A stretch of DNA of 64,000 nucleotides from Tausonia pullulans (GCA_951802195.1 OX637632.1:1-64000); one strand, 5' to 3'. Counted from the stretch's first letter, positions 9,799 to 22,169 are shown. Made by a program: numbers and translations. Notes: generated from the sequence alone by a model not told the origin.

Positions 9799-10294
9799 GG
9801 AGTACCGAGGGGCTGAAGTGGTCGGTGCTGGCAGGTAGGTCAACGGCAAGCAGAACCAGAATCGTCGCAACGTTCGAGCGCAATTAAACGTCACCTCGTC
9901 TTTGCGGTCGGCCGAATGTCGCTCCCATGCCTCAAACGAAGACTCAACCCCGCACCGCATGGCTCGGACGGGGCTCCGCTAACCTGGACCGCCCATCGTT
10001 ACTAAATCTGCAAATAACTGAGGGCGGGTCCATTCGTCCGTTCGTTTGTCAGATACAAGGCTGCGTGCGAGCCCCGAGGACCTCGGGGGGCACTCCATCC
10101 CGACATCCGAGCCTCTTTGATCTGCCCCCGTCAAAAGGGCCTGCTTCAACTTGGACATGTCTCCCCATCAACCAGTAGTGCTTCTTCCTCAGCCCAGCTG
10201 AGTGCGTCCTTTCCGACCCTTGTTTTCAAGATCAAAAGATCTGCTCCCAAGTGCTGACGCCTACGACTGCCCACCCCTAGACTCACATTCACCC
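9799..10294. promoter_or_regulatory. Shared promoter of the zinc-cluster factor and MFS genes
   Basis: The 496 bp between two divergent start codons. It contains CGG/CCG pairs of the kind bound by Zn2Cys6 dimers: CGG-N4-CCG at 9905-9914 and CGG-N8-CCG at 9965-9978. Such pairs are common by chance in GC-rich DNA, so binding is only a suggestion. Confidence 0.4.
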
Positions 10295-12356
10295 ATGGAC
10301 ATCATCAACATCATTTATGGAAAGCAGAGGCAGGACAGCGACCCTGAGAAGACAGACTTGCCCAAGCCTGACGCGTGTACTACGAATGAGAGCATGGCAA
10401 CGTCGGAGGATGCCTTCTTCATCCGTTTCAAGGCAGGGGATTGCTCGAATCCAAGTTTGTCGCTCCTTCATTCTCAAAAATCATCTAAGAGGCTTGCTCA
10501 CACCACTTTGTTTCTCGGTCCGTTCTTGCAGAGCTCTGGTCCAAAGGCAGGAAGGCTCTATGCGTAGCTCATTTGGTGATCATTTGCTTCTGGGTCACCC
10601 TCGCCTCCTCGGCCTCCTCTTCCACGCACGGAGCAGTTTCCGATGAATTTGGCGTGAGCCGTCAAGTCTCGGAAATGTCGACCAGTCTCTATGTGCATAT
10701 CACTTTTGATTATTTACACTTCAAGAGCAACATTGACGCTTTCTCTCCCTCTCTCTACAGCTGTTCGGCTTCGCGTGCGGCAGCATCCTAATGGCGCCCC
10801 TGTCCGAGGAGTTCGGCAGGCTTCCGGTCTACATCGTCTCTATGGCTGCATTTGGACTCTTCCATGTCGGTGCAGCGCTTGCATCCAACATAACAACCCT
10901 TGCCGTCTGCAGGTTCTTCGCAGGCTGCTTTGGAACCTCTCCCCTCAGTAACTCTGGCGGCAACTTGGTGGACATGTTCACACCGCTTCATCTCACCCTC
11001 ACGTTCCCTATCTTCGGCGCTCTTGGATTCATCGGACCCATTGCAGGTGGTCACCATAGTCTCAATGTACCTCAGCCCTTACACTCATGTTCGTCGCCTT
11101 GTCTGTACAGGACCTCTCGTCGGCGCGGCTCTGACCCAGGAGTACGGATGGCGCTGGACGTACTGGGTCATCGCGATTGTTGGTCTTTTCATCGCCATCT
11201 CCTGCTTTTTCTTCATGCAGGAATCCTACGCGCCTGTCATCCTGGACCACAGAGCGCGTGCGGTCAGGAGGGTTACATCGGATCAACGATTCCGGAGCGA
11301 GCACGAGATCGCCCTAGCCGGACGCAGCCCTTTCAACGTCGATACCTTCAAGAGACCATTCGTCTTTGCCTTCTCGGAACCGATTGTCACATTCTTCGCG
11401 CTATACCTTTCGGTCGTCTACGGTAATTCTGCCCTGCATCCCTCCTGCCGAGAGCGACGCTGAACAACTTGCGCGCGTACTGTCGCAGTCGTCCTTTTCG
11501 CCAATCTCGAGGCATACCCGCTCGTATACGAGCAGTACGGCTTTAACCTTGTTCAAGTCAGTTTAGCCTTCCTCCCGATCAACGTGGGTGTCGTACTCGT
11601 TCTCGTCTGGACTACAACCGTCACCTACCGGCACTACGCCCGCGCGGAGACCGATCCGTCTGTCGTCATCACTCCCGAAACTCGTCTCTACACTCTTCTT
11701 TACGCGTGCTGGCTTATCCCCGTCTCACTCTTCTGGATCGCCTGGACAAGCCGACCCTCCTTATCCCCTTGGTCATCCATCCCAAGCGGACTTCTGTTTG
11801 GAGGAGGTCTTATCCAGGTATTTGTTGGTGAGTCATGTTTTGGCCTGCGTCTCTCGTCTGCCTGCTAGCAATGCTTACTTGACTTTCCAGGCGCGTACAT
11901 GTACATCATGGTACATGCCTTCTCGGCGACTTGCCTCCTCCCTCTGCACTTGTTGACGAGTGTCTTATTTGTTAAAAGGCTGTCTACGGCGCGAAATCGT
12001 CCTCTGCTCTCGCCGTCCTCACCTTCATCAGGTCCGTCCACCTATCGCCCTCTTTCAACTTTAGATCATGTTTGACACCCTCCCTCGATCCCTTTTTTTT
12101 CAGGTACAATTTCAGCGGTTTGGCGATTCACGCTGCCGAGCCCTGGATGGAAGGCATGGGTCTGGAATGGGCATACACTCTTTTAGGTGAGTCTCACTCC
12201 CTTCCCCTCGTGCCAGAGTCTAGAACACCTCCATTGACGCTCAGGCATCCTCTTTCCCCTCTATCAGCCCTGATATCTCTCGCCCTCTGCGCCATTCCTT
12301 TCGTCTTTTACTGGAAGGGCCCGATCATCCGCTCCTGGTCTCAGTTCACCGCCTAG
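10295..12356 (+). CDS. MFS drug/polyamine-type proton antiporter (DHA1)
   Basis: Twelve-helix major facilitator of the DHA1 type (Tpo/Flr-like), probably a plasma-membrane exporter of drugs or small organic molecules. Nine exons: 10295-10454, 10532-10692, 10761-11046, 11111-11422, 11489-11827, 11891-11910, 11979-12031, 12104-12186, 12268-12356. They sum to 1503 nt, giving 500 residues. Family marks are NPKLWSKGRKA before helix 1, VTLASSASSS, GSILMAPLSEEFGR (motif A region), CRFFAGCFGTSPLSNSGG in helix 4 and the helix-5 FIGPIAGPLVGA. The central loop is followed by RPFVFAFSEPIV. The usual Arg after helix-4 MF.P is replaced (MFTPLHLTLTF). Its divergent neighbour is a Zn2Cys6 factor, a common regulator-transporter pairing. 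The substrate cannot be told from sequence. Confidence 0.93.
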
Positions 12357-12734
12357 AGGAGCCTGGTGTCAGTCGATTCAGAAGGTGTGATGATCTTGAT
12401 CATTTATCTCACGCATTATATTACCTGCGCTCGCGCAAAAAGAAGCTCAGCGGCATTGCACAATCTAAGGAGTAGTGTCATCTAGTTCAATATACCGCAA
12501 GCTCTGAGAGTACAGCGAGCCTTCGTCTGCGTGAGCTCCACCTAGACTTTGTGTGTGAGGCGTTTACGCGATTCCTAAACATACTGAACGGATCTGTCCC
12601 ATCTTCCTACTCTTGCATTCTATGGCAAGTTAATCGTCAAACTGCGACAGCAAAAAAAAAACGGGCTGGTCGGGCTGCGTACAGTGGAAATAATCGTTCA
12701 CATCGATTATGACCGCTTTCCTATCCTCTGGTAT
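12357..12734. other. 3' flank of the MFS gene
   Basis: No gene recognised. An A-run lies at about 12651-12660. Confidence 0.4.
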
Positions 12735-13097
12735 TGTCAGGACCTTACGGGTTCACCACATAGGCGCGGGGCCTATGTGGCTGTCAGAATCTTGCGGACC
12801 CGTCACCTCGACTCCGCGTATGTGTAGCATCGCCCTTACTTGCTCGGCTCCCATACCTTCGGCCTCTCTTCAGCCACACGGTCACACATTCTTTGTTTTC
12901 TTTCCTTTAGCCTACAGAACGCTCATTTCATTGTAAGCTTTCGTTCCGCATTCTGGCTATCATTTGGATTCGACAAACCTGCGCAAGACCTCGAAGCGAG
13001 CCTGTGTCACTGCCAGCACTTCACTCTACTACTCTCCACCTACGCTCCTCTTCTCATCCATCCTCCTCAGCCCTTGACCCTTGGGCCAATCCTAGCA
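12735..13097 (+). mobile_element. Solo LTR copy
   Basis: A 363-bp copy of the same LTR family, beginning TGTCAGGACC and ending CCAATCCTAGCA, collinear with 4848-5209 throughout. It keeps the internal blocks GCGGACCCGTCACCTCG, CATCGCCCTTACTTGCTCGG and CTTGACCCTTGGGCCAATCC. Flanking pentamers (GGTAT and GAAAG) differ, so the insertion is older or its flanks have changed. Confidence 0.82.
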
Positions 13098-13361
13098 GAA
13101 AGTTACGGAGGAAGCCAACGAGCTGTCCGTTGCTGACCCCAAGCGGCCCTTGTTACGTCCGGCCGAATCGGTTTGTATATGATCAACAACTTATTTGTCG
13201 GTTTACTATAAAGATGGTGAAATCATGCTGACCTATCGACCGCTGCAATATCTGCGCCTGCCCCACAGATCTTTTGAACCAGATTCTCATCGATAGCCTA
13301 GCAAATGCCAGCACCCTTCCGCTACGTAAGTATTAGAACCATCTCCGTCTCCATCACCATG

Positions 13362-16119
13362 TCAGGCCTGGACAACAAAGCCTCCCACCGCGGACGTCTT
13401 CTGCGGCGCCGCTTGCGCCTCTTCGTACATCTTGCGCTGCCACAGGCTCGCCGCATGGTGTTGCCCGTCGACCGATAATCCAGACTTACCGAGTCTGTGC
13501 TCGGCGTAGCCGAACTTGATCAAGGAATATCCCCACCTATGTCTGTAGCGCAATTGGCGGACCTCCTCGCCAATCTCCTCCCTTATCTCCGAACCAACGT
13601 GGGGGAATGTCCCCTCCGCGGCAAGGAGAGTCTGAGTATCGGCGAGTAGGAGGGGGGCAAGAGCCGCCGCCGATGTGTAGTGAACAGGGAACGATCCCGC
13701 GGGAGTGAGCGTAGAGGGGACGACGGTGATGGAGACGTTGCCGGAGTGAAGTTGGGCAGCCATATGCCCGTCCGGGCCGTTCTCGTCGGACTCTTCCTCC
13801 TGAGGGAGGTAAAAAGTAGACCACTGGGTGTCCATGGCAAGGCGAATCTCCTCATTGTCCGACGTGTCCTCATCAGGCGTCGGGACGGAGTGGCGGCGCC
13901 TCTTCCGTTCCTCCTTCTCGCAGAGAAAGCGTGTCTCGACGCTGAACTCGAGAGCCGACATGAATTGCTTGAATGTGGTGTTGAAGGAAGGGATTTTGTC
14001 CGCCGGGCTGAACATCCACAGGATCCATCAACCCAGAGTTCAGCGGAAGTGGAGAGCAGAATAAAACCGAAAGGGCTCACACATGAAATTCAACGGAGAC
14101 AGACTGCGATTCGTCTGGGATTCTCAGCAGAGGGACCCGAAGGGCGTCTTCGCTGTTCCAGAACCGGCCGGAGCTATAGTGCCTCGACAAATTGTTTTCG
14201 TGCCTCTGGCGGCGGCGCTCCTCGTGAACCTCGAGAGGAGTGACACGCAGCAACCTATCGTTGCCAAAATGGTGGAAGGGAGATCTGCGGCGGGAGTTGG
14301 TAAGGTTTGCACCTTCCTCGGCGGATCTGGCGAAGGAGATCGCCCAGGTAGGGACCATATCTAAGACGTGATTGACCATAAGGAAGGCGGGAACCTCGGT
14401 CCCGTTTCCGACACGGCTGATGGTGACGTTGAGGGTTACATTTTGGCCTGATGGCTCAACCGGAGGCGATGCCCATCAGTCATTCTAGAAATGAGTTTTC
14501 GTTCGACAGTCTTTGAAAACGCAAGCGCACCTTGAAGAAAGACGTCGCCATCAGGGAGGATCACGCTAAGACTGAAGTTGGCGCGTGAGTCGGTGTCCTG
14601 GGAGGCAATAAGAAGGTCGGACATCAGATTCAATCGCTTCAGCCAGCATCCATGGACAATACGAATGCCTGACAGAAACGCACACATTTTGGCACGTTGG
14701 ATGCCGCCGATAGACCCCAGGCCCAGCCGTCGCTTGACCGGTTATGATCGCGAGGGTTGAAAAGAGAGACGGTAGTCTCTTCGCGTTCACCGGATGCCTT
14801 GACAGACGAGACGTCGAGGTCGGACGCGGGGAGAAAACCAGCCCGACCGGCAGGTCGCTCGATGATGGAGCCGTTTCTGAGAGTGAGAGCGAAGTAGTAG
14901 CCCATACTGGTCTCAGCCGAGGCTATCTGCAATTGCGAAATTGTTCTTCAGTCACGATCTCTGTCGATGCGTCCAGAGCGAGCGAGGATCTCACCGGCTT
15001 GTCGGCGTCTTCAGAGCTGATCCCCTCGTAATCATCAGTAGCGATGGGCGGGAACTACGGCGCAGAGGAGCGGGTAGCATGGTAAGTTTGAATGAATCAG
15101 GCATGAGCGAGACTGAGCAGCAAGTTGCTTACCTGGGTGTTTGGGACATGCACAGAGAAGGCCCGGATAGCCTCGAGTGGGATGGTGTTCGAGCCTAGAG
15201 AGCAATGGGAAGATCTTGTCTCAATACTCAAAGATATATTCACGTATCGCCAAAGATGACCTGAAACTTGCCATTAGCAGTAGCGAGTTCGTATTTCGCG
15301 TCATAGACAACCCGCTCCGACGAATGGATCTCCCAGAAGGTCTGGCAAAGAGGCCCCACTAGGTCAGGCCAGGACTAGGCGAGGAATTAAGGTTGCGATG
15401 AACACAGACCTCATTGTTGAGCATGTCGTCTGGCAGTCGAGGATTGGAGCTTCGTCACAAGGAGGTCATTGAGGGAGCAGTCGGACTCGTTAAGTCCACC
15501 TACAATACTCGTTCATCATCTCCCCATAACTGCTGTCACCGCTGCTGTAGAACGGCGCATAGACAATCTTGTGACGAGACTCTTGGTCCATCCAATCATT
15601 CGTAGTGTTCCAGACCGGCTTAGAGGGGAACTCCGCGTCGAGGGCGCTGGAAGGTGGGTGGATGGAAGAAAACCCCACTCGAGTCAGCTCCATCTCGTCG
15701 GTCCTTCCATCTGACGATGGATCCTGCACTGCAAACACTCACTGGAGACGAACATATCCCCTCTCCTTTAGTCTGAGGCCTACCTCCCATTTGACGATGT
15801 CTGAGCAATCCGATCCGTTGGCGGACAGCCTCGCCTCGGCTGGGAACACGGCCGCTGGCGAGATGTCGGGAGCCCTGACCCAGGCGAGCAGGTCGCACTT
15901 CCAGGTATCCTCCTCCTGATCCTCCTTATCGTCCGATGGAAGGGCGCTTCCTTGAGGGCGGTAGGTGACGCTTGCGATGTGGGCGTCCTTCTCAGCGAAG
16001 GCGGTGGGAAGGGAAGGGGATGCTTCGGTGGACAGGACGGTCCCGGTGGATATGTCGTAGCCAGCTTCGGCGGTGGCCGCTGCAAGGAGGGCGCTGCCCA
16101 GGACAAGAGCTATATGCAT
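13362..16119 (-). CDS. Secreted N-glycosylated protein of unknown function
   Basis: I do not recognise the family. The first exon (about 15743-16119) begins with a signal peptide (MHIALVLGSALLAAATAEA) and continues with CDLLAWVRAPD, NGSDCSDIVKWEVGLRLKERG. Middle exons include KYELATANGKFQVIFG, PNTIPLEAIRAFSVHVP, TSMGYYFALTLRNGSI and LNLMSDLLIASQD; the latter half has GQNVTLNVTISRVGNGTE and HFGNDRLLRVTPLEVHEER. The last exon is open from at most 14015 to the stop at 13362 and carries ETRFLCEKEERKRRRHS and HHAASLWQRKMYEEAQ. The first exon hints at an arrestin-like fold (paired beta-strands, a VKWEVGLRL-like strand), but secretion argues against a classic arrestin. Potential N-glycosylation sites are many. 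I estimate six to eight exons and did not fix every border. Confidence 0.65.
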
Positions 16120-17061
16120 GTTGTTGTTAGAGAAGAGGGGAAGTCCTGGGGTGAGGGATAGAAGATGACGTGAGGACGAGAACCGACCGCACAGCGTATT
16201 TGTGTCGGCGGCCGGAGAGAGTGTGCCGAAGACGAGATCCAAGCCGGTGAAGGGAGGAGAGGAAAGGAGGAGGGGAGAGAGTTCGACTACCAAGAGGGCC
16301 CGCGTGGGGACAGCGCTGGAGGGGAAGGTGAACGAAAGGGGATTGATTTCATGCGCCTGGCCCGAGAGAAGAGAAGCAGGTGGGGAAGGAGGGATATCAT
16401 TGACTGGGAGTTCGGCCTCATGGCTAATACAGTGACCATGTCGTGATCTCCCGGATTTGCCACCTCGGCCCTGCGCTTGTGACTTGAGACAGTTGCAATG
16501 AGATAACCCCCCCGCTTTCCTTCAATTAGACATCCTCGTCCTTGTGCTGACCTCCGGGTACTCCTCGTGAGCGAATTCTCGACGACAGGGTACTCTTGCC
16601 TGAGGTGTAGTACGCGACAGCATGAGGACCATGCATGCGCCTTCAGCACAGACTCTTGACAGTCGCAATTGATGTCCAGCGAAGCAAAACAGAAGGATGT
16701 CGACTCCTTTGTTACTTTGAACCCTTCATAGTTGAGCCTCCTCCTACTGTCCTGCCATGGACAGACAGGTGACACAAGGTTGTCGACTTGACCTGCTCTA
16801 AGCGTCGGTGTTTGATCAGAACTGCGCATGAACTTGTATCGTCCGCTGACGAGATATCTCCTTGATCTGGTCGAGTTTGCTTCCGCCGACAGCGCCAAAG
16901 TCCTCGCGTGGGTCTCCTTGTATATGGGTTTGTCACGACTTTCCTCGGCCGGCCTCACCGCGCCCTGCGCACATCTTGCGATGGGCCCAGGGGAAGGGGT
17001 GATGAGACACTTTCCTTTGCCCTGGCCTACCCACTCCCACCACCTTCTCCCTCCCCCAACC
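16120..17061. other. Divergent intergenic region
   Basis: Lies between the start codons of the secreted protein and the small GPI-type protein. The 321-codon open frame on the minus strand (16287-17252) shows no domain, overlaps the next gene's first exon and is taken as chance. The pyrimidine-rich stretch 17000-17060 leads into the ATG at 17062. Confidence 0.45.
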
Positions 17062-18005
17062 ATGGTTTCTCTCACTATCCTCCTCGGCGCCGCTGCTGCT
17101 CTTGCCTGTTCGACCGCCTCTGCTCTCAACTTGCCCCAACGCCGGGGCGGGACTGGGTGGACTGTTATCGGTGAGCCCGACCCGCCTACTCTCATTCTCT
17201 CCTTCGAGGGTACTGCCCGCTGGCCGATGAGCTGACAGGCCCCCTTCCTCAATAGACAACAACCCGTTTTCTCAACAGGAGTACTGCAGGGTGTCTCAGC
17301 AGGTAGGCGTCCACATCCGATCAGATCAACTGCGGTGGACCACGGGACTGACAGGTGCTGTAATGCTTATCACAGAGCGCCCGAGGCTGGTCCCATGCTG
17401 GACCCCTCAATATGTCGATTTATGAGTTCCCATGCCCCTTCGTTAAGGGCTACCAAGATTGCACGCTGGTAAATCTGCGCTTCAAGAGCTCTCCTTGAAG
17501 CGCCTTCGACTGACGATCGCCTGCCTTACTTGCGGAATGTCCAGATTGAGCGCATCGCGACCAACATCAGGCAGGTTTGTCAATGCATCCGTTCGCTACG
17601 TTCTGTCAAGCGTGACAATGGAGACTGAAGAATCCGGTTTCGTCTACCGCAGAACGACACCATCGACTGGGTGGTAGACATCCCCGTAAACATCACTTAG
17701 TCCGGAAACAATCACTTCCTTTCTTTCGCCCTCCTTCTACTGACAGCGTGCGGCCGGCGCGTCCCTTTTTCAGCATGCTCGTCTACGAGCAGAACGGCAC
17801 GCTAACGCAGTTCATGACCACGGTCCCTCCCACCGATAACACCGACTGCGATCAGTCGCTCCTCAAGTTGCCGTTCTCGGCTGCGTCGCTTTCTAACGCC
17901 ACCGGTCTTATCGGCAAGCCCGAGGTCGGCTCGGCCACAATCGCCTCTTATGGCTACTGGGGAGCGCTCGCGCTCATGGCGGCGGGAGTTGCCGTGATCC
18001 TTTGA
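17062..18005 (+). CDS. Small secreted, probably GPI-anchored protein
   Basis: The ATG at 17062 opens a signal peptide (MVSLTILLGAAAALACSTASA). Exon 1 ends at a GTGAGC donor near 17170. Later exons code DNNPFSQQEYCRVSQQ, SARGWSHAGPLNMSIYEFPC, VQIERIATNIRQ and NDTIDWVVDIP. The last exon codes YEQNGTLTQFMTT and a tail ending SYGYWGALALMAAGVAVIL with no charged residue after it, which is the form of a GPI-attachment signal. Several Cys residues and NDT, NGT and NAT glycosylation sites are present. No family is recognised; a cell-wall or surface protein is likely. The acceptor of the last exon (between 17746 and 17794) is uncertain because my reading frame does not join cleanly there, so a broken gene is possible. 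Confidence 0.6.
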
Positions 18006-18203
18006 ACGCATGACCGACCGCCTCGACTCGTCGGATGGGTCAGCGAAGTCGGATGGCGGGTGTTGAGGATTAGGGAGCGAGCAATTCTATTTCGTTAGCT
18101 GGGACGCGTGCAAAAGTTCAAATTAGAAAGCATTGGAGTTGGCCATGGGGCCTACTACTAAAGTGTTCACCGACTTGCGCTTGACGGCGCTTGAGACCAG
18201 TCT

Positions 18204-18340
18204 TGTCAGGATCTCACGGATTCACCACATAGGCTCCGCGCCTTTGTGACTCTCAGAACCTCGCAGACCTGCCACCTCGGCTCTGCGCCTGTGTAGCATC
18301 GCCCTTGTTTGCTCGGCTCCCATTTTTTCGGCCTATGGTT
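18204..18340 (+). mobile_element. Truncated LTR copy
   Basis: The first ~137 bp of the LTR family (TGTCAGGATCTCACGGATTC to the GCTCGGCTCCCAT block), then similarity stops. The rest of the LTR is missing. Confidence 0.75.
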
Positions 18341-18832
18341 TCGGAGGGTGCTGAACTTTGCCCAAGCAGGGAGCTCGATTGATTCGGATCAGGAGCACGA
18401 TTGCGCGCATGACTCCTGCCAGTTGGACAAAGTACGCGATTTGAGAGTCGGAGACCCCTCCGTATCCTCTCCCCACTGGATCCTCGCCCCACGGGTCGGT
18501 TGTTTTCTCGAAAGCGGAAGATGGAGCCTACTGGTGGAAGAGAACGAACGACAACTCGACCTTCCCGATGCGCGGAGCGGGCCTTCTTGTCACCACAGCC
18601 AAAGGCGCCTCAGTGGCGATAGGCCTGTCGATCACTCAGGTACTATCTTCCAAATTAGTCGCCTGTACTCTCCTGCCATAAACACATTCTGCTTCTGCAC
18701 TGGGATCAGGGTGACACGTGTCTATCGTTGCTCGTTCGTCTCATGTAACAGCTGCACTCTTTTACTGAGCCAAGTGAATTCGTGTCGAAAAGAGTGTATC
18801 GCATTGAGTATACGCCGTAGAATAACAACGCA
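18341..18832. other. Gene-free stretch
   Basis: Nothing recognisable. A short plus-strand open stretch at about 18430-18640 reads like protein (a VVFSKAEDGAYWWKRTNDN block) but has no start, no clear splice context and no known family. It may be a gene remnant. Confidence 0.3.
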
Positions 18833-20712
18833 TCATTCAACGTTGTCCTTGCCACCGCTAAGCAACCCCACCCCCGCCTTTTCTTGCAGCCTGCTCGTAC
18901 GTGCTCCCGCCACATCCTCTTCCTTGTCCTGCTTCAAAATTCCCAGCGGCTCGCAATGCTTCCATACGGCGCGAAACTCGCCCCGGCAGAGGGCGGCGAG
19001 GTAGACGAGGGGGGTGAACACACTTCAAGAGGGGCGAAGGATTGTTAGGCAAAGATCAAGACGAGGACGAGAGAGAGAGAATTGCATACAGAGGCGAGAA
19101 GAGGGCCGCTGCATATTGAAACGAAGCAATGGATGCCCCTGATCTGATGACATTGGTCTACAATGGAAGGGCGAGAATGGGTCAGACGTGAACGCGGAAG
19201 TACGGAACAGACTGGAAGAGGACTTACGAAGAACATCCAACAAAGTATAGGTACGGCGACAACAAGCAGCGTTGTCGAAAGCAGCCCGACCATTGTGTAC
19301 AAGCCCAGACGAAAAGACGAGGACGTCAAGCCTAGGACAACAAGTCTCGGTCCTGTCGGCCCTCCCCCGAATGGAGTCTCTTTGAGGGGCGGGAGGGTGT
19401 TGTAGAAGGGTGTGGAAGGGGCCGGATCAACGGAAAGCAGCCGACGAGCGGCCTTGGTGCGGGCTAGGGCGATGTCCAGGCGAGCGAGAGCCGAGATGAG
19501 AACAGAATGCAGGACTGAGCAAGAAGGAGGAATGCGTAAGCATCAGGAGGCGGGATGTGGAGAAGACTGAGCCACTGACAGATCATCATGACCTGAGTGC
19601 TGATGACTGTCGGCGAAGTGAGGAAAGCGTCAGCATCAGCACTTTCGGGAGAACGGCAAGACTCACATATGGCATATCGATCAAAGTCGCTCAATTGGCC
19701 TGAAACGTCGTTGCCGTCACCGTTCTCCGACTGGAGCCTGGTGAAAGCTCTAACCATCCAAACGAGGAGGGGAAAGCCGAGCGCCATCATGGACAGGATC
19801 GTGCATGAGCCGAGGAGCATGCCTCTCAGGGAGTTATCGACCGCATAGAGCCTTCGATAGCCTGGGCCCCCGGTAAAGGTCAGGAAAAGCATGGGGAGGA
19901 GGAGGAAGAATGACCCGGGGTGAAGGAAGAGCGCCATGGAGGTGAGCAGTCCGCCAGCACCGTAGGCGAGGAGGTGGATCCCAGGCCGCAGGACGACATT
20001 GCTGTGGACAGGATCTGTGATAAGCGTATGAAGCTCTGTCAGAGAAGGCAGTGTGAGACGGGGTGAGAAGGAGGGCGACGCACGGCCAGCAGCGTTCCAC
20101 GCCACAGTTTCACGCGATCCGCCCATGAACCAAGAGAGAGCCTTGCCGGTGGGATTGGTCTGCGGGAACGACGTTAGCTGCTGGACAACATGGAGTGCCT
20201 TATCCATCGGCATTCAACTAACGCCGTTGAAGGTAATCATAGACTTTAAGAACAGGTAGTCCAGGCTCTCCCATTCCTGCCAGACTGAAATGAGCGTGGC
20301 AAGCACAAGTGCGAGCCCAACATGGGTAATAATAGGACCCTCCATGGCGACGCCCTCATTGTAGGTGTAGATGCTGAGAATCGGCCAGGCAAGGAGTTGT
20401 CGTCGTCCTTCTGCTCCTCTTACGACAGCCTCAGCCGTGCTCGTCGAGAGCAACTCGGTCGTCGCCGCTCCTTGCGCTTGCTCGAAGGCATCCGCGACGG
20501 CCTCAGTAGCTGTAGGAGGCCTGACAGCCACGCGAAGGGCGTCGTCCTCGTCGATAGCGATACAAGTGGTCACCCACTCTGCGAGCGGAAGAGCGAGGAT
20601 AAATGCAAGCTGCAGGTTGGAGGGGGAGCGAGCTAAACGTCAGCTGTGGAAGGGAGAGAGAGAAAGTCGCGCCCACCTGAGGGCCCAAAAAGCTGTACGT
20701 TTGCTCGATCAT
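18833..20712 (-). CDS. Multi-pass membrane protein, unknown family
   Basis: The start at 20712 (MIEQTYSFLGPQ) is followed by a GTGGGC donor. Exon 2 (about 20220-20600) has a hydrophobic stretch LAFILALPLAEW, an acidic/Ala-rich loop, then EGPIITHVGLALVLATLIS and LDYLFLKSMITFN. The next exon (about 19680-20170) carries KALSWFMGGSRETVAWNAAG and several helices, such as FFLLLPMLFLTF and GMLLGSCTILSMMALGFPLLVW. Following exons hold QVMMICQWLSLLHIP with AYAFLLLAQSCILF, then LGLYTMVGLLSTTLLVVAV. The last exon (end 18833) codes TPLVYLAALCRGEFRAVWKHC and a soluble tail. About eight membrane segments are expected. I recognise no family signature; a transporter or ER membrane enzyme are both possible. 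Exon borders are approximate. Confidence 0.6.
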
Positions 20713-22169
20713 GCTTAGGATGAAAGGGTGAAGATACGGACGGCCTGGGTTGTCGAAATGCGGAGCGCACGAGAAGACTGTGTCGAGCGACGATACAAGG
20801 TTCGGAGTAGGGCGGGTGATGCACGAGGGGCAAGCCGAAGGACGGCAGGCTCTCGAAAAGCTATTTCCGGGCTATAGTGCGGATGAGGCGGAAGGCTGGG
20901 TGTGCTCGTAGGGGACTCAAAAGCACTGGACATGAGGAAAGTGGATCCAGTGAGGCGTGAGAAGACTCCGTCCGTATCCATAGTTGACCTTCCTATGTGT
21001 CTAACTATCTACATGACAGCCTTCTCCCGCTTTTCCTTTGCTTTTTCTATCACGGACTTTCTGTCTTCTCATCCCCTCCCCCTCCCCATCTATACCCTCC
21101 CCTCTTCTCCCTCCCTAGCTAGACTCTCTCCCCTTCCTCCCTCTCACTGTCTCTCAAAGGGTCATGCCGTCCTTGACGTTGATCCAGGACCTCAGTACAA
21201 ACAAAGAGTTAGAAGCGGGGTTCAGGATAACGATGAGAACTCAATTAAGGCTCGAAGCAACTCCCCATCCGGTCGACGTCCAGCGCTCTCTCGTCTCGCT
21301 TGACTGTCGATCAACGTTGCGAGGTTTTAAGTACGATCTGCGTGATGGTGGAGCTGTCTCAAATCGCAACATGCAAGCCGGGCATCATTACATGTGTGTC
21401 TCGCTCGGCCTTAGCTCTTGCGCTTGCAGCTCGCGGCTCCACTGCGCGACGCTCGACGTCAGGGAGCTGACCCCCAAATCAAAGCGCAGTCAGTCAACAC
21501 GACCATGTTCGACTCGTCCCAAGCCTTATGTCCTTCTCCAGCTTCCTCGGCTTGCTCCTGGCATCGCCGTCCACAAATGCAGAGTGAATCGGGTTCCTCG
21601 CTCCCCTGCCATCGAGTTCCTGGCTCTGACCCACATGCCGGCGCGTCTTGCTGTCGTCGCTCCAATTATCAGGCCTTCTCCTCTCCAGCCGCTGTCGGTA
21701 TCAGCATCGACATCGCAGACCATTGATATACCTAGCAATGTCTGGAGGCCGTTCCTTCTTTCGCTTCCCTCTGGCGAAGACAGTGAATTCGCCGGCCCGT
21801 CATCGATGGCGCGGCTTGACCCTCGAACGATGGGCACGATTCCATCGCTGCCTGCTCAGGTAAACGTCTCCCAGGGCCCGCTTGCTGCCTCGATACTAGC
21901 GTAAGCTGTCAGATTTCCTCCTGCTGCTTGGATGCTCCCATTGGTCTACAACGACCTCCCGGTGGACCCGTCATCGTCGGACCCCCGCCAGCGGCGCTGC
22001 CTATCGGCCTGGAGCGCAGAATGTCATCTATGAGGCAGGCTCGAAGCAGCGAGAGCGGGCAGGTCATAGTACGTCGTCGGTGCGGTGACTCCAAAACGAG
22101 CACTCACGCTGAATCTTGCGATACAGCGCTCTTTTAATACGCCCGATGATGGCAACGGTCTTCTCATTC
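20713..22169. other. Long stretch without a confident gene
   Basis: Open frames exist, the longest being 246 codons on the plus strand at 21164-21904, but composition is bland and no family motif is seen. A plus-strand frame at 21741 (MSGGRSFFRFPLAK) followed by a CAG/GTAAAC donor at 21859 resembles a first exon with a basic, mitochondrial-type leader. I could not connect it to later exons, so it is not called. Confidence 0.35.

Noticed and set aside
16287-17252. 321-codon minus-strand open frame
   Set aside because: No domain, Arg/Ser-rich, overlaps the first exon of the plus-strand gene; typical chance frame in GC-rich DNA.
21164-21904. 246-codon plus-strand open frame
   Set aside because: No family motif, no splice context and bland composition; not enough to call a gene.
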